52,878 nt of DNA from an uncultured Clostridia bacterium (GTDB lineage: Bacteria; Bacillota; Clostridia; Oscillospirales; Oscillospiraceae), in assembly GCA_947649615.1 (NCBI GenBank), contig CANSSG010000022.1, positions 1 to 52,878 of the forward strand. The letters are read 5' to 3'. Positions 43,806 through 52,530 of this stretch are shown one piece after another (position 1 is the first letter of the stretch; each line of letters starts with the position of its first letter). Both the position numbers and the translations under genes were made by a program. The notes under the pieces were generated by a model that saw only the letters and a program-made list of their open reading frames with translations, searched no databases and was not told the origin of the DNA.

Positions 43806-44828
43806 CTACACGCCGGCCTCCTTCAGAAGCGTCAGCAGCGTCTCTACATCCTCCGGCGCGGTGTGCCACGCAGTTACGAAACGGATGCAGGTGTGTTCCG
43901 CGTCCACCTTGCGTTCCACCTCGAATTCCACGCTCTCCCGTAAATGCTCCACTGCGGCGTCCGGCAGGATAGGGAAAATCTGATTGCTCTCCGCCGGAAC
44001 CAGCAGAGGAACGCCAAGCCCCTCCAAACCTGCGGCAAGCCCCTTGGCTTGGGCGTTGGCATGGGACGCCAGGCGTAAATACAAGCCGTCTTCCAGGACC
44101 GCCTGAAACTGTACGCCTAAAAGGCGGCCCTTGGCCAGCATCGCGCCCTGCTGCTTCATGCAGTTACGGAATCCGGGCTGCAAAGCGGGGTTCACAATTA
44201 CCAGCGCTTCTCCGAACAGCAGGCCGTTTTTCGTGCCGCCGATGGTAAAAGCGTCGCAGGCGGCGGCATAGTCGGCAAACTGGCTCCCCCCTGCATCCAT
44301 GGCGGACCCCAGCCGCGCCCCATCGCAGTAAAGATATACCCCCAGCTCCCGGCAGCAGGCGCCTAAGCTCCGCAATTCCTGGGCAGAGTAGACCGTCCCC
44401 AATTCGGTGGTGTTGGAAATATAGGCCAGCCGGGGGATGACGCTATACTCGTAGAACGGCCCGCCCATAGCGTCCCGGAGCATGTCCGGCGTGAGCTTTC
44501 CGCCGGCGGACGGCAGGGTGAGAATCTTATGCCCATCCTGCTCCACGGCTCCGGCTTCATGGACGCAGATATGTCCGCTTGCGGCAGACACCACCGCTTC
44601 GTATGGGCGCAGGAACGCGCAGATGGCGGCCTTGTTCACCTGTGTTCCGCCGGTGAGGAAGTGTACTGCCGCCTGGGGGCTTTGGCACAGCGTACGGATG
44701 GTTTCTTCTGCCTGGCGGCAGTACCGGTCTGTGCCGTACCCCGGCGTCAGGACTTCGTTGGTTTTGCGCAGGGCTTCCCACACGGCCGGGTGGGCGCCAT
44801 TGCCGTAGTCGTTGCGAAAATACAGCAT
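43806..44828 (-). CDS. Low-specificity L-threonine aldolase
   Basis: A PLP-dependent enzyme that splits threonine or allo-threonine to glycine and acetaldehyde. The 340 residues belong to the fold-type I beta-eliminating-lyase group: the N terminus FRNDYGNGAHPAVWEAL, the HICVHEAGA segment, the PLP-binding Asp in YCDGARLG and the Schiff-base Lys in FTIGGTKNGLLFGE. AAAGGAG lies nine bases before the ATG. It is monocistronic, divergent from citXG and convergent with cobC. Whether it prefers L-threonine or L-allo-threonine cannot be told. Confidence 0.93.
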   Translation of the reverse strand: MLYFRNDYGNGAHPAVWEALRKTNEVLTPGYGTDRYCRQAEETIRTLCQSPQAAVHFLTGGTQVNKAAICAFLRPYEAVVSAASGHICVHEAGAVEQDGHKILTLPSAGGKLTPDMLRDAMGGPFYEYSVIPRLAYISNTTELGTVYSAQELRSLGACCRELGVYLYCDGARLGSAMDAGGSQFADYAAACDAFTIGGTKNGLLFGEALVIVNPALQPGFRNCMKQQGAMLAKGRLLGVQFQAVLEDGLYLRLASHANAQAKGLAAGLEGLGVPLLVPAESNQIFPILPDAAVEHLRESVEFEVERKVDAEHTCIRFVTAWHTAPEDVETLLTLLKEAGV

Positions 44829-44858
44829 AAAGAAGTTCTCCTTTGGGTGTTTTGATAG

Positions 44859-44887
44859 ACTATATCACTTTGTTGGTAAATTTGCAA
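44859..44887 (-). promoter_or_regulatory. Promoter of the threonine aldolase gene
   Basis: On the minus strand TTGCAA (44887-44882), 17 bases, TATAGT (44864-44859). Confidence 0.6.
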
Positions 44888-44906
44888 GGTTTCAGCCCGC
44901 AGCCCC

Positions 44907-44935
44907 TTTTCAAAACGCTTTTTTTGCGGTATGAT
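44907..44935 (+). promoter_or_regulatory. Promoter of citXG-citC
   Basis: TTTTCA (44907-44912), 17 bases, TATGAT (44930-44935), about 30 bases before the citXG start. The -35 box is a weak match. Confidence 0.4.
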
Positions 44936-44966
44936 GTAGGCGAATTCACAGAAGGGGGTACGCCGT

Positions 44967-46313
44967 ATGGACCGTGAGGTTGCGCTGCCGGAAATGCTGG
45001 ACGCCCGGGAACGCCGGGCCGCGCGGCAGAGGGAACTGCTGGCGATGTACCGTCTCCCGCTGGTATCCTTTACCATGAACATCCCGGGTCCGGTGAAAAA
45101 CGGGCCGCTGATCCGGCGGGGGTTCCGGCTGGGCCGCAGGCTGCTGCTGGAACAGCTGGGCCGGATGGGGGCAGAGTGCGTATTTTGCGCGGAACAGGAT
45201 GAAGCGACCGGCTGCGAGGGGCTTTACGTGGTGGACGCGGACCCGGCGGCGCTGAAAGAGCTTACCTGTGCGCTGGAGGACGGCACAGATGCAGGGCGGC
45301 TGTTTGATATGGACGTGCTGGCCCCCGGCGGTGAGAAGCTGGACCGCGCAGCCCTGCGCTGCTGCCTGCTCTGCGGCAGGCCTGCCAAGGAATGCGCCAG
45401 GAGCCGCGCCCATTCGTTGCCTGAACTGCAATCCAAGACCACGGAAATCCTGAACCGCGCCCTCCGCCGCCTGGACGGCGGGACCGCCGCAAATCTGGCG
45501 GTGCAGGCGTTGCTGTACGAGGTCTGCGTAACGCCGAAGCCGGGGCTGGTGGACCGCGCCAACTGCGGGAGCCACCGGGATATGGACATCTTCACGTTCC
45601 AGCGCAGCGCCGCAGGGCTGTGGCCCTATTTCTTCCAGTGCGTCCAAACCGGGCGGGATACCGCCGGCCAGCCGCCGCCGGAGACCTTTGCCGCGCTGCG
45701 CTGGCCAGGGAAGCTGGCCGAGGGCGGCATGTACGCCGCCACAGGCGGCGTCAATACCCACAAGGGCGCGATTTTCTCTATGGGGCTGGTCTGCGGGGCC
45801 TTGGGACGCTTGGAACGGGCGGCATGGCGCGACCCGGGCCGGGTACTCTCGGAGACCGCCGCCATGACGGCAGGAATAGCCGCGCAGGAGTTGTCCGCTC
45901 CAGCCGGGGATGGCTCCCAGACGGCAGGGCAGCGGTTTTACCGCCAGTACGGCGTCACCGGCGTCCGGGGCCAGGCGGAAGCCGGCTTCCCCGCCGTAAG
46001 GGACTATGGGCTGCCGGTGCTGGAGCAGGGGCTTGCCCAAGGCAGGACCGCCGACGAAGCCGGCGCCGCTGCGCTACTGGCGGTTCTGGCCCACACGGAC
46101 GATACCAATATGATTGCCCGGGGCGGCCTGGATGCCCAGCGGGAAGCTGCCGCCAGGCTGGCCGTGCTGCTGGACACGGAACCATACCCCTCCGCCGGGA
46201 CATTGCGTGAGCTGGACCGGGCGTTTACCGCGCGAAACCTGTCTCCCGGCGGCAGCGCCGATTTGCTGGCGCTGTGCTGGATGCTTCATTTCCTGCGAGA
46301 AGAGGAGGACTGA
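44967..46313 (+). CDS. citXG: CitXG fusion: citrate lyase prosthetic-group synthase and transferase
   Basis: Makes and attaches the phosphoribosyl-dephospho-CoA group of citrate lyase. Residues 1-165 are CitX (transferase to the acyl carrier protein), with LVSFTMNIPGPVKNGP and the Cys/His-rich ending CARSRAHS. Residues about 170-448 are CitG (triphosphoribosyl-dephospho-CoA synthase), with TPKPGLVDRANCGSHRDMD, GGVNTHKGAIFSMG and AHTDDTNMIARGG. Such fusions are known. citC starts at the base after its stop. The CitD, CitE and CitF subunit genes are not in this window. Confidence 0.92.
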   Translation: MDREVALPEMLDARERRAARQRELLAMYRLPLVSFTMNIPGPVKNGPLIRRGFRLGRRLLLEQLGRMGAECVFCAEQDEATGCEGLYVVDADPAALKELTCALEDGTDAGRLFDMDVLAPGGEKLDRAALRCCLLCGRPAKECARSRAHSLPELQSKTTEILNRALRRLDGGTAANLAVQALLYEVCVTPKPGLVDRANCGSHRDMDIFTFQRSAAGLWPYFFQCVQTGRDTAGQPPPETFAALRWPGKLAEGGMYAATGGVNTHKGAIFSMGLVCGALGRLERAAWRDPGRVLSETAAMTAGIAAQELSAPAGDGSQTAGQRFYRQYGVTGVRGQAEAGFPAVRDYGLPVLEQGLAQGRTADEAGAAALLAVLAHTDDTNMIARGGLDAQREAAARLAVLLDTEPYPSAGTLRELDRAFTARNLSPGGSADLLALCWMLHFLREEED

Positions 46314-47354
46314 ATGGCTTATACCATGATTGAAGTTTCCCCCCGCGACACACGGCTGCTGGCGCAGGCCGACGCGCTGCTGGCCCGGGAAGGGCTGACG
46401 CGGGACCGGAACCTGGACTACATCTGCGCCGCCTGCGACGAAGAGCTGCGGGCTGTCGCCACGGGAAGCTGCTTTGGAAACACCCTCCGGTGTTTTGCAG
46501 TGGATCGCGGGCATCAGGGAGAGGGGCTGCTCAACCTGGTGCTGACCCATTTGACGGAAGTGCAGTACGCCCGAGGAAACTTCCGGCTGTTTTTATGCAC
46601 CAAGGCGTCCACGGCGAAGTTTTTCGAAGCCCTGGGCTTTTATGAAGTCGCCCGGGTGGAGGGAACTTTGGTTTTCATGGAGAACCGCCGGGACGGATTT
46701 TCCGGTTACCTGCGGGAATTGGGAAAGAAGCGCCGGGAAGGCCGCTCCGCCGCCATCGTCATGAACGCCAACCCGTTTACCCTGGGGCATCAGTACCTTG
46801 TGGAGACTGCCGCCAAGGCCTGTGATACGCTGCATCTGTTCCTGGTCAGCGAGGAAGCCAGCCTGGTTCCCTTCCGCGTCCGCAAGCGGCTGGTTCAGGA
46901 GGGAACGGCCCATCTGCCCAACGTCGTGCTCCATGACGGCGGGCCGTACATCATCAGCGCCGCCACCTTCCCCAGCTATTTCCTGGAAGACGGAGACGCC
47001 GTCATCGAAGGCCACGCCCGGCTGGATTTGGCGGTATTTGTAAAAATTGCGGAAGCCTTGGGCATCTCCATCCGTTTTGCAGGCCAGGAGCCAACCAGCC
47101 ATGTGACTGGGATTTATAACCGCCTGATGTCTGCCGGACTGCCAAAGGCGGGAATTGCCTGCGAGATCATCCCCCGGAAGGAGATGGGCGGTGAACCGGT
47201 ATCCGCCAGCGTTGTCCGGCGGCTGCTCCAAGAGGGCCGCTTAGAAGAAATCCGCCCTCTGACGCCGCCCTCTACCTACGCCTATTTCGCCAGCCCGGAA
47301 GCCGCTCCGGTGCTGGAACGTATCCGCAAGGCAGGAAATGTGGCGCATTATTAA
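46314..47354 (+). CDS. citC: [Citrate (pro-3S)-lyase] ligase
   Basis: Acetylates the prosthetic thiol of citrate lyase using acetate and ATP, switching the enzyme on. The 346 residues have an N-terminal GNAT-like domain (about 1-120, including STAKFFEALGFYEV) and a C-terminal nucleotidyltransferase with the HxGH-type motif NANPFTLGHQYLVE. The protein ends in the PPSTYAYF segment. It immediately follows citXG and ends three bases before a strong terminator, so the unit contains only the maturation enzymes. Confidence 0.94.
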   Translation: MAYTMIEVSPRDTRLLAQADALLAREGLTRDRNLDYICAACDEELRAVATGSCFGNTLRCFAVDRGHQGEGLLNLVLTHLTEVQYARGNFRLFLCTKASTAKFFEALGFYEVARVEGTLVFMENRRDGFSGYLRELGKKRREGRSAAIVMNANPFTLGHQYLVETAAKACDTLHLFLVSEEASLVPFRVRKRLVQEGTAHLPNVVLHDGGPYIISAATFPSYFLEDGDAVIEGHARLDLAVFVKIAEALGISIRFAGQEPTSHVTGIYNRLMSAGLPKAGIACEIIPRKEMGGEPVSASVVRRLLQEGRLEEIRPLTPPSTYAYFASPEAAPVLERIRKAGNVAHY

Positions 47355-47356
47355 CA

Positions 47357-47391
47357 AAAACGAGGGGCCGAATCTTACGGTCCCTCGTTTT
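47357..47391. terminator. Bidirectional terminator after citC
   Basis: AAAACGAGGG (47357-47366) pairs with CCCTCGTTTT (47382-47391), extended inside by GCC/GGT, with A and T tracts on both sides. Confidence 0.9.
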
Positions 47392-47428
47392 CTATATACA
47401 TCGTGTATAAAATAAGCTTAATATAGCG

Positions 47429-48055
47429 TCATGACATCCCGCCCGCGCCTTCCGGCAAGTGCTTTCCAAAAGCCCGCTCAATCACAAAGGACGCCAGCAG
47501 CGCCTCCGTACACGGGACGAAGAAAATGGGGTACCAAAGCCAGTAACACGCCCACGCGCCCACCGCCAGCAGCAGAACCAGCAAAAAGCTGGAGGGCAGA
47601 TGAACCAGCCAAAACTGCACCGCCGTCCGGTTCAGCCCGGAAAAGGAAAATGTAAACCGGCTGAGCAGCGGAAACATCCACGAAACCGTCCCCAGGACGA
47701 AGAACAGCGCCAGCGCGAACGCCGCCGTTGCCGCCAGCACCGGGCCGGGGTCCTGGACCGTCACGCCGATGAACTGTCCCAGCCACAGCAGCACCGCCGC
47801 TGCGCCGCCCCAAATCAGCCACGCAGGGACGGCGGATTTCAGTTCCCGGCGGAAGGTGCGGAAAAAGCGGGCGTAGGCCCCCGTCTCATTCCGCCGTATG
47901 CCGTGGACAGCGGCGTCATACAGCGCGGTGGACGCCGCCCCGGCTGTCGCCACCGGCAGGCTGCACACCAGCCAGAACAGGCTCAGGATCATGATATCCA
48001 AAATCCGGCTGCACCAGCGCCAAAGGAACGCGTCCGGGTTGAACAGGCTTCCCAT
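47429..48055 (-). CDS. DUF624 (YesL-like) membrane protein
   Basis: A polytopic membrane protein of about 208 residues with four to five hydrophobic segments. The N terminus MGSLFNPDAFLWRW resembles YesL, a DUF624 protein often found with carbohydrate ABC transporters. The frame opens 14 codons earlier, but the ATG at 48055 is one base after the SGNH stop and fits the family start; no good ribosome binding site is seen, so coupling with the upstream gene is likely. Its function is not established in the family. Confidence 0.75.
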   Translation of the reverse strand: MGSLFNPDAFLWRWCSRILDIMILSLFWLVCSLPVATAGAASTALYDAAVHGIRRNETGAYARFFRTFRRELKSAVPAWLIWGGAAAVLLWLGQFIGVTVQDPGPVLAATAAFALALFFVLGTVSWMFPLLSRFTFSFSGLNRTAVQFWLVHLPSSFLLVLLLAVGAWACYWLWYPIFFVPCTEALLASFVIERAFGKHLPEGAGGMS

Positions 48056-48056
48056 C

Positions 48057-48728
48057 TTACAGCAGGGTGGGAACCAGCTTTGCCAGGGCGTCCGCAAGGG
48101 CGGCGTGGCCCTTCCGGGTCAAGTGCATAAAGTCAAGCTGATTAAATTCCGCCCCGATTGCGTTGGCGTCCAGGAAATGGCATCCGGTTTCCTCCGCCAC
48201 CCGGCGGTAATGGGCTGGCACCTTTTGGGATTTCTCCACGCAGCCGTGGCCCAGCGTCCCCATTTCGTCCGCTACCGGGGAAGACAGTACGCCCTCGCCG
48301 ATGATGGGCGGCGCGATAATCAGGATGTTCGGCTTGCCGCCGGGACCCCAGCAATCCACCGTCTGGGCCTTCTGCACCAGGCGGCGCATCCCCAGGCTGA
48401 TGGCGTAAGCGTTGGCATGGAAGCGTTCCTTGCTGTCGTTAGTGCCAAGCATGATAATGAGAAGGCTAACCGGCTCATGGCTTTTCAGGCATGGCCACAG
48501 GTAATGCAGGGCGTCCAGCCCCTCATACAGCGGGTCCTGGAACACGGTGGTGCGGCCCGACAGACCTTCCTCATAGACCTTGAAGTCCTCCCCCAGGGCC
48601 TTTTGCAGCAGGCAGGTCCAACGCTCGTCCTCGTTAAACCGCGCAAGCTGCGGGTCCGCGCAGTCCTTGGGGTCCGCGCAGTAGCCGTGGGTGTTGGAAT
48701 CACCCAGGCATATAATGTGTTTCTTCAT
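48057..48728 (-). CDS. SGNH/GDSL hydrolase
   Basis: A 223-residue SGNH-fold esterase. Block I is CLGDSNTHG (catalytic Ser), the block II Gly is probably in GLSGRTTV, block III is LGTNDSKERF, and block V DFMHLTRKGH carries the Asp-His pair. There is no signal peptide, so it acts in the cytoplasm. Its place between a ROK-like kinase and a YesL-like gene suggests removal of acetyl or other acyl groups from imported oligosaccharides. Confidence 0.88.
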   Translation of the reverse strand: MKKHIICLGDSNTHGYCADPKDCADPQLARFNEDERWTCLLQKALGEDFKVYEEGLSGRTTVFQDPLYEGLDALHYLWPCLKSHEPVSLLIIMLGTNDSKERFHANAYAISLGMRRLVQKAQTVDCWGPGGKPNILIIAPPIIGEGVLSSPVADEMGTLGHGCVEKSQKVPAHYRRVAEETGCHFLDANAIGAEFNQLDFMHLTRKGHAALADALAKLVPTLL

Positions 48729-48744
48729 AGCCGCTCCTTTACTA

Positions 48745-50127
48745 TTACTTTACAATTTCCGGCAGGGACGCGGCGGCGGCGGACTGGCCAACGCGGCGGA
48801 ACTTCTCATCAGGGAGGGTGGGGTTGATCTGGGATGCGATCTCCGGATACTCGTCCGCCATTACTTCCTTGCAGGTGGCAAGAATCAGATCCCCGCCCTT
48901 GCCGGACATCACACGGCCCAGCAGCAGCACATGCTTGAAGTGGTACAGGTCAAAATAGAACGCCAGGGCGTGGGCCAAATAGACGCCGGTGGAGCGGTAG
49001 ACGTCCGCCGCCCGGGGGTCGTCTTCAGCCATGAGTTTCTGAACAACCTTCAGCTTTTCAGCGGGAGAGAGGGCTTCATCCAGTTCGATGCCCGCCCGGG
49101 GCGCCAGCTTGATAATGCCGTCCTGAGAGAAGTACTTCACGCCGCAGCCGATGTCGCCGCTCCACTCGTCCCGCATAGCACCGGCTTGGGCGTCCACGGG
49201 AACAAACGCCAGCTCGTTGAGCCAGCCGGTGATCCGGCCCTGGGGGTCCACGTAGCCTACGGCTTCACTGGTACCCATGGCGATGCCCAGCACGTTGTCC
49301 TCCTCCAGGCTCATGGCCCCGGCCAGCGCGGACACGTCGCCGTCGTTGGCCACCGCGTAAGGCACATTGCCAAAGGTATCGGTGATGGCGCGGATGTAAA
49401 TATCCTTCACCTTCTGATCAAAGAGGTCCTTGGGAACCTGTAGGAACAGGGAGGCATTCATGGTGCGGTCATTGATATACACCCCCGCCGAGCTGACGCC
49501 CACCGCGTCCACCCGGGGCATATGCTCCGCGGCGGATTTCAGCGCCGCCACAATGCCGTCGTAATGGTAGTCGGGATCGGAATTGGTTTTGGGGAACCAG
49601 ACCACTTCCTCGTCGAACACGCTCTCGCCGTCGATGACGGCGGATACCTTCCGGTCAGACCCGCCCGCGTCGAAGCCGATGCGGCAGCCGTCCAGATGGC
49701 GGCCAATGGCCTTGGGGCTGTCCTTGGCCTCGGGAAGCTTGTCGCAGGAGACGACTTCGAAGGGATGCTCAAACACGTTGGCCATATAGTCCCAGTCGAA
49801 TTCCTGGCATCCGCCGGCGGAATAGGCTTCCTGCAAATAGGCGCAGATATCCTCGCTGCCGCGGACGTAGATTTTGAAGCCGCCCTTCATCCAGAGGATG
49901 GTTTTAATGAGCCGGTTGACATAATAGCAGTCCGCTTCCCGCATTTCCGGGGTGCCGTGAATAAACGTCTCGCACACCGCCATCTCGCCGCTGGAACGTT
50001 CCACGGCAAGGCCGATGGGCTGTTTGGCGTCCTTCAAAAACGCCTGATTGAATTTATAGAGGGGGATATAGCCGGGGTCCAGCTTAGGGGAGTGCTTCAA
50101 AGTGACCTCAACGCCAAAACGGTTCAT
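48745..50127 (-). CDS. ROK-like sugar kinase/regulator with N-terminal extension
   Basis: A 460-residue ASKHA-fold protein. The first phosphate-binding motif is IGFDAGGSDRKVSAVIDG (about 166-183) and the second includes VANDGDVSALAGA; GIAMGTSEAVGYVD resembles the ROK third segment. The CxCGxxGCxE zinc motif of ROK proteins is not seen. About 165 residues precede the ASKHA core, including YKFNQAFLKDAKQPIGLAVER, and are unassigned; no DNA-binding domain is evident in them. The ATG has GGAGGTAAG eight bases upstream. It heads the operon with SGNH and YesL-like genes, divergent from the epimerase. Sugar phosphorylation is the likeliest role. Confidence 0.7.
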   Translation of the reverse strand: MNRFGVEVTLKHSPKLDPGYIPLYKFNQAFLKDAKQPIGLAVERSSGEMAVCETFIHGTPEMREADCYYVNRLIKTILWMKGGFKIYVRGSEDICAYLQEAYSAGGCQEFDWDYMANVFEHPFEVVSCDKLPEAKDSPKAIGRHLDGCRIGFDAGGSDRKVSAVIDGESVFDEEVVWFPKTNSDPDYHYDGIVAALKSAAEHMPRVDAVGVSSAGVYINDRTMNASLFLQVPKDLFDQKVKDIYIRAITDTFGNVPYAVANDGDVSALAGAMSLEEDNVLGIAMGTSEAVGYVDPQGRITGWLNELAFVPVDAQAGAMRDEWSGDIGCGVKYFSQDGIIKLAPRAGIELDEALSPAEKLKVVQKLMAEDDPRAADVYRSTGVYLAHALAFYFDLYHFKHVLLLGRVMSGKGGDLILATCKEVMADEYPEIASQINPTLPDEKFRRVGQSAAAASLPEIVK

Positions 50128-50180
50128 AGTATCTTACCTCCATCATTTGAAATCCCGCCGTGCGGGCTTCTCTCCCCGTT

Positions 50181-50209
50181 ATCATATCACGGGACGGGCT
50201 GTATGTCAC
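50181..50209 (-). promoter_or_regulatory. Promoter of the ROK-SGNH-YesL operon
   Basis: On the minus strand GTGACA (50209-50204), 17 bases, TATGAT (50186-50181). Confidence 0.6.
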
Positions 50210-50232
50210 GTCTTTTCGTCAAAAAAGAGAAA

Positions 50233-50270
50233 AAAATTTTCGGAAAATTTTCTGTTGAAAAATTGTTTTC
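50233..50270. promoter_or_regulatory. Candidate RpiR operator cluster
   Basis: AAAATTTTC occurs at 50233-50241 and 50244-50252, one helical turn apart, the second within the palindrome GAAAATTTTC. GAAAAATTGTTTTC (50257-50270) is an imperfect inverted repeat overlapping the -35 box of the epimerase promoter. A related GAAAATTTC site precedes the lipoprotein gene after rpiR. Confidence 0.45.
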
Positions 50271-50283
50271 ATTATGATAGGAT
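50255..50283 (+). promoter_or_regulatory. Promoter of the epimerase-rpiR unit
   Basis: TTGAAA (50255-50260), 17 bases, TAGGAT (50278-50283), about 85 bases before the start codon. Confidence 0.5.
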
Positions 50284-50373
50284 GGGACGGTAAGCTGTGG
50301 AAATTAACCAACACACGGCGCTGAAAAAGCGGGAACAACGGGAATTTTTCATAATAGAAAGGTGAGGATTGCC

Positions 50374-51576
50374 ATGGATCGTGAAAAATTGGAGCGCAGC
50401 CGCGCATGGCTGCGGGAGGAGCTTGACCGCTGTACGGCCTTCTGGCTCAAGTACGGCATGGACCCGGTGAACGGCGGCGTATACACCTGCCTGGACCGGA
50501 AGGGCGAGGTGTACTCCACTGACAAGAGCGTGTGGATGCAGGGCCGGTGCGGCTGGATATTCGCCCACCTGTGCCACGTCTACGGTGTCAGGCAGGAGTG
50601 GCTGGATGCCAGCAAGAGCTGTCTGGACTTTATGGAGAAATATTGCATCAACCAGGCGGCGGGGGGCCGGATGTACTTCACTGTCACCGCCGGGGGAAAG
50701 CCCCTGCGCCAGCGGCGGTACTGCTTCTCGGAAGCCTTCTATTCCCTCGCCAACGCCGAATACTACGGCGTCACCGGTGAGAAGGAATGCCTGGCCCGGG
50801 CGCGGCGGGCTTATGACCTCTATTGGGACCTGAACCACGGCATGGCGGACCCCACGGGCCTGGGACCCAAGACCATCCCGGAAACCCGTTCCGGCCGTTC
50901 CTTCGGCGGGCCGATGATTATCCTCAACGTCACCGGCGTACTGCTGCGGGTAGACCCGGAGCGCCGCGCCCTCTATGAAGACCGCGCCCAGCAGTGCGTG
51001 GACGAGATTTTCAAGTACCACGTAAAGCCCGAGTTGAAGTGCGTCCTGGAAAATGTTGACCCCGACGGCTCCCCCCGCCTGTACCACACCGAGGGCCGCA
51101 CGGTGAATCCCGGCCACGACATCGAAGGGGCCTGGTTCCTGCTGGAACACGCCCAGCGCACCGGGGACAAGGCGCTGGTAGGCAAGGCCGCCGAAATTTT
51201 CGACTGGGCCATTGCCGCCGGATGGGACGATGAATACGGCGGACTGCTGTACTTCACCGACTGCCTGGGCAAGCCGCCGGAAGCCTATGAGCATGACATG
51301 AAGCTGTGGTGGCCCCACAATGAGATTTTGATTGCCGCCAGCATGCTCTACCGGGACACCGGGGACGAGAAGTATCTGGACTGGTTCTGGAAAACCGAGG
51401 ACTATTGCAAGGAGCACTTCGCCGATCCGGAGTACGGCGAGTGGTACGGCTATCTCCGCCGGGACGGCAAGCCCACCATGCCCTCCACCAAAGGCTCCAC
51501 CTTCAAAGGACCCTTCCATGTACCCCGCTCCCTCGTTATGGCCGAGCAGGTCTTGGGGGAGATTCTGGCGAAATGA
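50374..51576 (+). CDS. AGE-family sugar 2-epimerase/isomerase
   Basis: An (alpha/alpha)6-barrel enzyme of the N-acylglucosamine 2-epimerase family, which includes GlcNAc/ManNAc 2-epimerase and cellobiose 2-epimerase. The 400-residue length is normal. Typical segments are FWLKYGMDPVNGGVY near the N terminus, KSVWMQGRCGWIFAHLC, the NPGHDIEGAW motif with the catalytic His, and KLWWPHNEILIAAS. A GTG at 50362 is in frame, but AAAGGTGAGG is best placed for the ATG at 50374. rpiR starts 36 bases after its stop. The sugar cannot be fixed; the ROK-like kinase nearby would fit epimerisation followed by phosphorylation. Confidence 0.9.
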   Translation: MDREKLERSRAWLREELDRCTAFWLKYGMDPVNGGVYTCLDRKGEVYSTDKSVWMQGRCGWIFAHLCHVYGVRQEWLDASKSCLDFMEKYCINQAAGGRMYFTVTAGGKPLRQRRYCFSEAFYSLANAEYYGVTGEKECLARARRAYDLYWDLNHGMADPTGLGPKTIPETRSGRSFGGPMIILNVTGVLLRVDPERRALYEDRAQQCVDEIFKYHVKPELKCVLENVDPDGSPRLYHTEGRTVNPGHDIEGAWFLLEHAQRTGDKALVGKAAEIFDWAIAAGWDDEYGGLLYFTDCLGKPPEAYEHDMKLWWPHNEILIAASMLYRDTGDEKYLDWFWKTEDYCKEHFADPEYGEWYGYLRRDGKPTMPSTKGSTFKGPFHVPRSLVMAEQVLGEILAK

Positions 51577-51612
51577 CCGCGCGGCATGGCCCGCGCCGGA
51601 AAGGAGCGGACT

Positions 51613-52473
51613 ATGCCGGAAACCGACATTTTTGAGAGAATCAGCAACGCCTATTACCATCTGACCGCCGCCGAGAAAAAGGTGGCCGACTTTGTGGTCA
51701 TCCGCCAGCGGGACACACAGTACATGTCCATTTCCGAACTGGCGGAGTCCTGCGGTGTGGCGGAAGCCACCATCTCCCGCTTTGTCAAGCGGCTGGGGTG
51801 CAGGGGCTACAACGCCTTCAAGCTGGCGGTTGCCAACTCCATCGCCGGGCGCAGCGCCGGGGTGGGCAACCCCCTGTCCGGGGAGGTGCTGGCGGAGGAC
51901 AGCGTCTCCGATATGTGCCAGAAGCTTTTTGCCGCTGAACTGGACGCCATGGAGCAGACCATGGCCCTGCTGCGGCCGGAAGCCGTCACCACCGCCGGGG
52001 ATTTGCTGGAAAGGGCCGGGAAGGTGCTGTGCATGGGCCAGGGCGGCTCCATGGTGATGGCGCAGGAAGCGTCCCATCTGTTTTCCACCGCCTTCGGCAA
52101 ATATTTTTCCATATGCGACTCCCACATGCAGACCATCGCCGCCGCCCAACTGGAACCTGGGGACGTGATTTTATACATCTCCTACTCCGGAGCCACCCGG
52201 GATTTGCTGGAAATTGCCCGCCTGGCCCGGGCGCGGGGGGCGGAACTGATTCTGATTACCCGCTTCCCCAAATCCCCCGGCGCGGCCCTTGCCAGCGTGG
52301 TTCTGCAATGCGGCACCAATGAAAGCCCTCTGCAAATGGGTTCCGTGGCGGCGCGGGTGGCCATCATCTTCGTGTTGGATGTGCTGTTCTCCGAGGTGTG
52401 CCGCAGGGACCTGGACAGGTGCCGCGCCAAGCGGAGGGAGGTCGCCGACGCGTTGTCGGAAAAGCACATATAA
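51613..52473 (+). CDS. RpiR/MurR-family transcriptional regulator
   Basis: A 286-residue repressor or activator that senses phosphosugars. The N-terminal helix-turn-helix (about 1-75) includes MSISELAESCGVAEATISRF, and a C-terminal SIS domain (about 120-260) contains YSGATRDLLEIARLAR. The frame opens at 51586, but the ATG at 51613 follows AAAGGAG at six bases. It follows the epimerase and precedes a solute-binding lipoprotein, so it most likely controls this sugar locus. The GAAAATTTC-like repeats at 50.2 and 52.5 kb are candidate sites. Confidence 0.92.
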   Translation: MPETDIFERISNAYYHLTAAEKKVADFVVIRQRDTQYMSISELAESCGVAEATISRFVKRLGCRGYNAFKLAVANSIAGRSAGVGNPLSGEVLAEDSVSDMCQKLFAAELDAMEQTMALLRPEAVTTAGDLLERAGKVLCMGQGGSMVMAQEASHLFSTAFGKYFSICDSHMQTIAAAQLEPGDVILYISYSGATRDLLEIARLARARGAELILITRFPKSPGAALASVVLQCGTNESPLQMGSVAARVAIIFVLDVLFSEVCRRDLDRCRAKRREVADALSEKHI

Positions 52474-52530
52474 CGCCGGAATGAGTTGTGCAAAATCACG
52501 AACAGGTGGAGAAAAAATTCGAAATAAGGG

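Noticed and set aside
50272-52149. A 625-codon minus-strand frame
   Set aside because: Antisense of the epimerase and rpiR genes, both of which have clear domains and ribosome binding sites.
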